Shown here: piece by piece, positions 57,848 to 64,000 of the stretch
Layout: every line of letters begins with the position of its first letter
Position numbering within the stretch: the stretch's first letter is position 1
Source: Taxawa tesnikishii (nom. ined.)
Lineage: Eukaryota > Ascomycota > Dothideomycetes > Dothideales
Assembly (NCBI GenBank): GCA_030247885.1
Contig: JAPDRO010000017.1
Location: 620,001 to 684,000 of the forward strand
Direction: 5' to 3'
DNA: 64,000 nt
Position numbers and translations under genes: made by a program
Notes under the pieces: generated by a model
The model's input: only the letters and a program-made list of their open reading frames with translations
The model's database searches: none
What the model was told of the DNA's origin: nothing

Positions 57848-59732
57848 ATGGCGGACACCAAGGACAACAATGTCGAGTTCATCCACGAGCTTGACCACTC
57901 AGAGACGCTCGACCAGGTCACGACCATGGGAACCGTCAAATTGACCGACGGAGCAATTGTCTATATCCCTGCGCCGACTGCTGATCCACAAGATCCTTTG
58001 AACATGCCAGTCTGGCAAAAATGGATCGTCCTTGTCATCATCTCGTGTTGTGAGTACAATTCGAGCGTCCTTGTGGAATCCGAGTCTAACCTTTGCAAAC
58101 AGTCTCTGCCCTTGGTCTGTCGCTTGTATCGGGCTTCGGAGGACTCCTGTAAGTGCTTTTTGCACAATTTACATCAGGTTGGCAGTTCGCTAACCTACAC
58201 AGCGGCTTCTATATTCCCGGATATGTCGCGGTTGGCAAGGATTACGCGGATATCACCCATCTGATGACCTTCCCTACTCTGTTCATGTATGTTGTTATCA
58301 TGTCTCCTCGATCTAGCAACAACACTGACATGCCCTCAGGGGGATCGGTAACATCATAGGCATGCCTTTCGCTATCGGTGTAGGCCGTCGTGTGATCATC
58401 TTGATCTCAACTTTGATCCTGGTCGTTAGCGCTGTTCTCTGTGCCGTCGCAAAGAGTTACGAGTGGCATCTTGCTGCTCGCTGCGTGGTCGGTCTTGCAG
58501 CAGGTCAGAGTGAAGCCTTGGTTCCTATGATCACTCAGGTATGACGATGAAGCACCACTCCTTGAGGCTATCCGCTAATCTTCCCATCAGGAACTCTACT
58601 TCCTCCACGAGCGCAGCAAGTATCTGATGACTCAGCAAGCAATCCAGGTCATCCTTACCACCATCTACGTTGTATTCGCCAGTCCCATTGCTGGTGCGAT
58701 CACCCCGAAATGGTGGTACGGGCTTGGTGCTGCTCTGTCGGCTGTACTTTTGTCCTTGCTGCCCTATTCTTGCCTGAGACCAAGTACGATCGCCCTCCTT
58801 CGGCCTTCCAGGAGGCTACCGAGAACTCCTTCGACATCGAGGCCACTGTCTCTAAAGCTTCTCCCGCGGTCACTTTCTGCACAACCAGACCTGAGCTGGA
58901 TCATTCCCGCTACGCTCCTCGTACTTTCCGTTCCGACCTGAGAATTTGGGTTGGCAAGCCCAACATGAATGCTGTCCTTGACGTATACAAGGTAAGTATA
59001 GCACACCCATCTCTATTTGTCATTGAGATCTTCGTCGCTAACATAGTCCTCAAGCAAATGTTTGGCTTGATCTTGTTCCCCAATGTCTTCTGGGCTCTCT
59101 GTCTCAACGGCCTCACTCTTGGAGCCAACATCGCCATCGGCACGACTTACGGAAGCATCGTCACTGCTGCTCCTTACAACTGGTCTCAGGATAGCGCCAG
59201 CTACGTCAACATCGGTCAGATCGTTGTCGCCATCGTCGCTCTTCCCCTGCTTGGACATGGTTCGGACAAACTGGTCAAGTGGCGTGCTCAGCGTAACAAC
59301 GGCATCCACGAGCCCGAGAACCGCATCCTGCCTCTCATTCTTCCTCTCGTGGTCGGAGTCTTCAGCAGTGTGTTGTACGGTCTCGCTGCTCAGAACCCTA
59401 CCAACTACCACTGGTTCACCTATGTCTGGGTGGTAGCAGCCTACTATTTCGCCTTCGTTGGAGCCAACATCGTCGCTATCACGTACCTTCTAGATAGTTA
59501 TCCAGCTCGCGCAGGTCCCCTACTCGTTATTGTGTGCGCCATGAGAGGAGTGATGAGCTTCGGAGTGAGCTATGGTATCCAGCCCATGATCGATAGCGAG
59601 GGATACGCGGGTGCGTTCGGCATTTTTGCAGGGTTAACCGCAGCTTTCGGTCTCTTGGGCATTCCAATCTTCATCTGGGGCAAAAACATCAGAGCCTTCA
59701 CTGGCAGATGGGCAAAGGGCAAGACCGAGTAG
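57848..59732 (+). CDS. MFS transporter, DHA1-like
   Basis: Major facilitator, about 536 residues with 12 predicted helices. Helix 1 is WIVLVIISCFSALGLSLVSGF; then LMTFPTLFMGIGNIIGMPFA, GRRVIILISTLILVVSAVLC, ARCVVGLAAGQSEALVPM (family motif region) and ELYFLHERSKYLM. The second half contains FGLILFPNVFWALCLNG, GANIAIGTTYGSIV and YPARAGPLLVIVCAMRG. Exons are 57848-58049, 58103-58148, 58203-58286, 58340-58538, 58591-58991 and 59055-59732. One base appears missing in TTTT 58748-58751; with it the length is a multiple of three. The last intron works only with an AAG acceptor at 59,054, eight bases beyond a TAG. Divergent with the PhyH-like gene, suggesting shared regulation and a related substrate or product. 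Confidence 0.9.
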
Positions 59733-60439
59733 TGGTGCTAGGTTTGGAGGCGGTGATACAGAAGGATATGATTTTCTGTATGTACTCATGATCGACTTGT
59801 AACTTTCCCATCCTTTTCGACTACGGACGTGTTCTTGCTCCAACTTCGGCTTTAACCTTTCTGCTTCAATTTCCATATCGTGGTGTGACTGGTGGTCGGG
59901 AGTTTCCGTGTGGCCGGTAATTAAACACTCATTGGACTTTCAAGCCGGCCCCCGCATTCTAGAGGACGGTCGGCCATGCGTGCTAGTCCGTCAGCGTGCG
60001 GATTTTTGGATTTCAGATCTCGGAGTTTGCCGTTCCCGATATTGCGACTTCAACCTGACCCTAACCCTCGTAATCTCGCGAGTTCGCGACTTTGCAACTT
60101 CGAGGCTTCGAGTCTTCGAAGTCTTCGGAGTCTTCGTAAAGGAATTCGAGATTTCGAGTGTTCGAAAGTAAAGTTCCGCCAAGACTTTACCCCGGATTCT
60201 AGCAAAACTTGAAATCCTCGAGCGAAGCTACAAGAAGCTTCTCAGAGCTCTTAGTACTAAGAAGCGTCTCAGAATAGATACTCCTAAGACGACCTCTTAG
60301 CCTAAGGATTACTAAGACTATATCGTGTACAACTTACTAGCGACGTATCTCGACACATTCCCTTGTAAGAGGTTTGAACGATATGTTACGCTCTTAAGTC
60401 TCGGCTAGGGCGACGTATTTAAAGTTTACGCTTTTCGTA
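59733..60439. other. Intergenic stretch leading into the second RIP island
   Basis: About 700 bp. Around 60,080-60,165 there is a degenerate tandem of ttcga/cttcg units. From about 60,200 the sequence becomes repetitive-looking (many cttag and ctaag steps) and grades into the A+T-rich island; it may be the edge of another old repeat. No gene recognised. Confidence 0.4.
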
Positions 60440-60803
60440 ATTATTAGTAATATAAACTATAGGGAAGCGAGATAGGTAGGGAAGCGAGATACTAAAACTC
60501 GTCTTCTTAACTTCTAAACCTACTACTACTAATAATAAGTACTTTTATACTAGATAAGTAAGTTTATATTAAAGCTAATATTTAAAAGTATATTTTTACT
60601 TATAAAAATAAAGATTATAAATTAGTTTAAGACGTTACTTACGTATTTAATATTCCTCTTACTACTATATATTATCGTATAACTAAATAACCTTTACGCG
60701 CTATAGCGTATAAATCGGATTAAATCCTTTTAAATATAAAAGAAAAGACGTTAATTAAATAAATTATACGTCTTATATATACTAGCTTTTTACTTTACTT
60801 ATA

Positions 60804-62650
60804 ACGTGTTTCACAAGTAAGTCGGCCACCCAAGTGAGTCGGCCACCTCGCGAAACTAGAACACCTGCGCAGCAACATTGCGCAATGCCTCAACAACGCA
60901 ACGTGCAATACACCTACACTGAAGGAGATATATACCTTGCTATCTCTGATATTACATCCAAGCAAATTCAAAGCGAGAGACGCGCTGCAGCAGTATATAC
61001 TGTGCCCCGATCAACGCTGCAAGACCGACGCGCTGGACGGCGCTCTCGACGCGACTACGAGCCGAAATCAAAGCGCCTTACAAAACTAGAAGAGGAGGTG
61101 ATAGTACAGCGTGTGCTAGACGAGAGTCTACGTGGCGTACCGCCCTCGAAGGGAAACATACGAGATATGGCGGATAAACTGCTAGGAGAGCGTGATGGGA
61201 AGCCTGTTGGCAAGAACTGGGTTGACAACTTCATTAAGCGTACGCCTGAGCTACGAACGCGATGGAGCCGTCCGTACGATCGCCAGCGAGCTGCCTGCGA
61301 GGATCCGGCGGTTATCCAGCCCTGGTTCGCGCTTGTTCAGTCAATGAAGGCGAAGTATGGTATCTCAGATGAGGACACCTACAACTTTGATGAATCTGGC
61401 TTTCTAATGGGCAAGATATCGTCTCAGCTAGTTGTTACAGGCTCAGAGAAACCTGGTAAACAGAAGAAACTACAGCCTGGCGATCGCGAGTGGGTTACCT
61501 TGGTACAAGGCGTCGGGGCTACGGGGCGCGTTATCCCACCCTTCATCATCTTCGCAGGCAAGGTCCTTATCTCAACCTGGTTCAACGATCTACCTCGTGA
61601 CTGGATTGTTGAGGTCTCCTCTACTGGCTGGACTAACAACAAGCTCGCGCTCGCGTGGCTTAAGCACTTCGATGCGCATACGAAGGCTTATACTGTTGGG
61701 GCATATAGGCTGCTTATTATTGACGGCCACGAGAGCCACTGCTCGGTCGAATTCCAGGATTACTGTAAGGAGAACAACATTATAGCTCTCTGTATGCCTC
61801 CACACTCCTCGCACCTACTGCAGCCACTTGACGTCGTCTGCTACTCGCTGCTAAAGCGCCTGTATGGCGACGAGATCTCAGCCTTGGCACGCAGTCGCGT
61901 TTACTATATCACGAAAGAAACCTTCCTAACTGCCTTTAAAGCAGCTTTTAAGAAGGCGTTCACACAGGAGAATGTCTGCGCAGGGTTTCGAGGCGCTGGG
62001 CTAGTCCCATACAACCCAGAGGCTGTGTTATCGAAGCTGGATGTAAGGCTGCGTACGCCAACGCCGCCTGCACCAGGTACAGTCGAATGGGAGGCGAAAA
62101 CACCGCGCAACGCCAGCGAAATAGAGGCGCAGTCAACGCTAATTCGAAATCGCATGCAAAAACATCAGGGGTCTCCAGCAAGCTCTTTGGATGAGCAGGT
62201 TAGGCAGCTGACCAAGGGCGCTCAGCAGATAGCGCATGAGATGGTGTTAATGCGCGAAGAAACAGCGCGTCTGCGAGACGCAATTGAGGCGGCCACAAAG
62301 CGCAAGAGCCGCAAAAGGCAATACGTACGGGCAGAGGAGACTCTAACAGTAGGTGAGGTAGCTGATCTGGTCGCTGCCAAGGAGGGTAGCAGTGGTAATG
62401 ACGGCGAGAAGGCTGCGAAGAGGGTGCGCGTAGAGCGGCGTTGCGGCCGTTGCGGCGAGACTGGGCATAACTCCCGCACCTGTAAAGTAGAAATAGAGGA
62501 TGCAGAAGATAGCGACGTTTCTGAATAATTATATACTGTTCTATAGACTGCTGTAAAGTGTTGTAGTGTTGCGCAATGTTGCTGCGCAAGCGTTCTAGTT
62601 TCGTGAGGTGGCCGACTCACTTGGGTGGCCGACTCACTTGTGAAACACGT
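60804..62650 (+). mobile_element. Fot1/pogo-type DNA transposon, apparently intact
   Basis: 1,847-bp element bounded by TA target duplications, with terminal inverted repeats of about 80 bp that differ at only a few positions. The outermost bases are ACGTGTTTCACAAGT, and each repeat contains two copies of GAGTCGGCCACC or a one-base variant. One uninterrupted transposase gene fills the interior and its start codon lies right at the inner edge of the left repeat. There is no RIP in the element although its flanks are heavily mutated, so it inserted after RIP had acted on the flanks. It may still be mobile. Confidence 0.95.
60885..62528 (+). CDS. Fot1/pogo transposase (CENP-B-type HTH, DD35D)
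   Basis: 547-residue transposase in one open frame. The N-terminal part has the psq/CENP-B-like helix-turn-helix region (YTEGDIYLAISDI, VPRSTLQDRRAGRRSRRD, then KNWVDNFIKRTPELRTRWS). The catalytic triad is Asp in TYNFDESGFLMG, Asp in LLIIDGHESHCS and Asp in SSHLLQPLDVVCYS, with 35 residues between the last two (DD35D), the Fot1/pogo signature. The C-terminal end has a coiled, charged stretch and a CCHC zinc knuckle (CGRCGETGHNSRTC). I chose the ATG at 60885 (MPQQRNVQYTYTEGD); the open frame extends 17 codons upstream into the inverted repeat without another ATG. It catalyses excision and insertion at TA. Confidence 0.95.
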   Translation: MPQQRNVQYTYTEGDIYLAISDITSKQIQSERRAAAVYTVPRSTLQDRRAGRRSRRDYEPKSKRLTKLEEEVIVQRVLDESLRGVPPSKGNIRDMADKLLGERDGKPVGKNWVDNFIKRTPELRTRWSRPYDRQRAACEDPAVIQPWFALVQSMKAKYGISDEDTYNFDESGFLMGKISSQLVVTGSEKPGKQKKLQPGDREWVTLVQGVGATGRVIPPFIIFAGKVLISTWFNDLPRDWIVEVSSTGWTNNKLALAWLKHFDAHTKAYTVGAYRLLIIDGHESHCSVEFQDYCKENNIIALCMPPHSSHLLQPLDVVCYSLLKRLYGDEISALARSRVYYITKETFLTAFKAAFKKAFTQENVCAGFRGAGLVPYNPEAVLSKLDVRLRTPTPPAPGTVEWEAKTPRNASEIEAQSTLIRNRMQKHQGSPASSLDEQVRQLTKGAQQIAHEMVLMREETARLRDAIEAATKRKSRKRQYVRAEETLTVGEVADLVAAKEGSSGNDGEKAAKRVRVERRCGRCGETGHNSRTCKVEIEDAEDSDVSE

Positions 62651-63465
62651 TATTAGTTATATAAATAGTTAAGGAAATTCGACGCGTACGCGTATAGTTA
62701 TTAAAGAAACTACTACTATTTCCTTAGTTAATTAGTAAGAAGTAACTTAATTACTTTAAGACTTATTATCTTAAGATCGTAAGTATTTAAACTTATTAAA
62801 TTAAGAGCGCGCGCTTTAATATAATAAGCTATAATATTATAAAGAGGTAGTTTAACATAGTAATAAAGCTTTTTATAAAATATAATTATCTTTTAAAGTA
62901 AGTATATAATATAAACGAGTTTAACTTTATTATTAAAGTAAGTTAAATATTAAGAACTCTAGTTAATATACGTAAGATATTTAACTAAAAAGTAGTTATA
63001 AGCTATTAAGAGTAAATAACTATAATTAAATAGATAAGTATTACTAAGGCTACTATACTTCCCTTAATTATCTTTAAAGCTAAATATACTAATACTACTT
63101 AAGTACTCTTATATACGCCTTTAAACCAAAAGTTCTTAACTAATAGTAATAGTTAAATGTTTAATAGTTATAGTTTTTAATAGTTAACTATAGTTTTTAA
63201 GTCCTTAATATAGCCTAATAATCCTATAATATAAAGAATACTAATTATAAATAATTATAGTAGCTATATAATAGCAAAAGTAATTACCTTTTATATAAAG
63301 AATATAATCGACTTACTTATCTTATTACCTTACTATTTATATATACTCTAACTACTTAATATTAGCGTATTTATATTACTTAAGCGCGTACTAACTTTAA
63401 AAACTAATATTACTTTATAAGTCGACTTTAATTATATATTATATATAAAGTAAATAAAGATATAT

Positions 63466-63692
63466 TGTGGTGGGGAGAACCCTATGTTGGGTTAGGTCAA
63501 GACTACAGAAGGCAGCTACGCAAGTAGTAATAGAGATAGCAGTTAGTAAGACATAAGACAAGAACAAGACGTAGAAAGAACAGTTGTTGATTGAATAAGT
63601 GACTATCTTGTGTGCGGACTAAATAAGTAGGAATCAAAGGTAGCTTCCACGTGACTAACAACCCATGACTATCTAGCGGCTACCCCACCACA
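63466..63692 (-). mobile_element. LTR of an LTR retrotransposon (3' LTR, minus strand)
   Basis: 227-bp unit beginning TGTGGTGGGG and ending CCCCACCACA, that is, TG...CA with 10-bp inverted ends. Immediately beyond its right end, read on the minus strand, lies a polypurine tract (AAGGGGAAGGGAGG), so this is the 3' LTR of an element oriented leftward whose body runs to the right and out of the window. Base composition is normal, so it looks younger than the RIP event that hit the adjacent sequence. Copia or gypsy affiliation cannot be decided from this end alone. Confidence 0.8.
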
Positions 63693-64000
63693 TACCTCCC
63701 TTCCCCTTGAGTGCTCGTCCCCTAAGCACTATACAGACCGTACTCATTACATGTCTCTAGGAGTCATGTAATCCACCTGTCCATCAAGGAAAGACGAGGG
63801 CAGAAACTGGCGAGGGTAGCATGGACAACCACTCTAGTCAAGATAAGCGGCTAAGATGAGACTCCTAGTCGGTGTCTATGTCAGAAGCTCCACCGCGAGG
63901 GCTTTCACTAGAATCATTCTCGTCAGAAATGTTCATCGCCGATCCTTCTCCTTTACCTTTACCGCCAGGATCCTTTCCGGAACTCTCTTCCGAACTGACA
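63693..64000 (-). mobile_element. Internal 3' end of the same LTR retrotransposon, cut by window edge
   Basis: The 308 bp between the LTR and the window edge contain the polypurine tract and, further in, a Ser/Asp/Glu-rich open stretch on the minus strand that may be the end of the coding region. The element looks unaffected by RIP here. Whether it is whole cannot be judged, because most of it lies outside the window. Confidence 0.6.

Larger units (their letters stand above)
60440..63465. repeat. Second RIP island: repeat B interrupted by intact Fot1/pogo element
   Basis: A+T-rich RIP-type sequence at 60,440-60,803 and 62,651-63,465 surrounds the intact transposon, which itself has normal composition. 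Both flanks share segments with the flanks of the dead copy at 53-55 kb, but the transposon sits at a different point in repeat B (about 190 bp further along). About 650 bp on the right (62,651-63,320) have no match at the first locus, so one locus has lost or gained a piece. The island ends abruptly at the LTR. Confidence 0.75.

Noticed and set aside
31849-59732. Secondary-metabolite gene cluster
   Set aside because: No polyketide synthase, non-ribosomal peptide synthetase, terpene synthase or prenyltransferase is present; the enzymes fit catabolism better.
60804-63692. Giant Starship-type element boundary
   Set aside because: No tyrosine-recombinase captain gene or matching termini were seen; the features present are an ordinary DNA transposon and an LTR.

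Overview
The window is nuclear DNA of a filamentous ascomycete (Pezizomycotina). Genes are closely spaced on both strands and carry several short introns of about 45-215 nt with GT...AG ends and CTAAC/CTGAC-type branch sites. Gene content is typically fungal: two Zn2Cys6 regulators, Rmt2, an Hst2-type sirtuin, and GH11 and CE5 secreted enzymes. There are also sharply bounded A+T-rich blocks with the footprint of repeat-induced point mutation (RIP). Class cannot be fixed from this sequence; Dothideomycetes or Sordariomycetes are both possible.

Layout. 1-1060: remnant of a pogo-type DNA transposon. 1.07-18.8 kb: mostly housekeeping genes, namely a dienelactone hydrolase, the giant ribosome-biogenesis protein Utp20, a CorA-type metal transporter, a sirtuin, a second (two-domain) dienelactone hydrolase and Rmt2. 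20.0-24.9 kb: a secreted xylan-degradation pair (GH11 xylanase, CE5 acetylxylan esterase) around a small membrane protein and an NmrA-like reductase. 27.1-31.0 kb: an alanyl-tRNA editing protein, a hemerythrin-like protein, a second NmrA-like protein, then a hAT-type MITE with a perfect 8-bp target duplication. 31.8-44.3 kb: a compact group that looks like a catabolic cluster, holding a mitochondrial aconitase paralogue, an RraA-type aldolase (apparently damaged), a mitochondrial tricarboxylate-type carrier, an amidohydrolase related to 2-pyrone-4,6-dicarboxylate lactonase, a Zn2Cys6 regulator, a secreted SMP-30-type lactonase and an anion:cation symporter. Most neighbours are divergent and share promoters. 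45.7-52.6 kb: a CocE-type hydrolase, a second Zn2Cys6 regulator and a salicylate-hydroxylase-like FAD monooxygenase. 53.1-55.4 kb: a RIP-mutated island holding a dead Fot1/pogo transposon. 55.7-59.7 kb: a divergent pair, phytanoyl-CoA-dioxygenase-like enzyme and MFS transporter. 60.2-64.0 kb: a second RIP island with an intact copy of the same Fot1/pogo element, then a 3' LTR and the edge of a retrotransposon that leaves the window.

How the genes may work together (inference). The 31.8-44.3 kb group fits uptake of an organic acid, opening of a lactone, hydration, and aldol cleavage to pyruvate plus oxaloacetate, with a mitochondrial aconitase-family enzyme and carrier linking it to the TCA cycle. 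This resembles the lower half of the bacterial protocatechuate/gallate 4,5-cleavage route, but the substrate is not shown by the sequence.

Caveat on sequence quality. Many otherwise intact genes change reading frame by exactly one base, mostly inside homopolymer runs of 3-6 bases. Restoring one base each time gives full-length family members whose coding length is a multiple of three. I treat these as probable consensus errors. Intron positions were placed by eye and are given with each gene.
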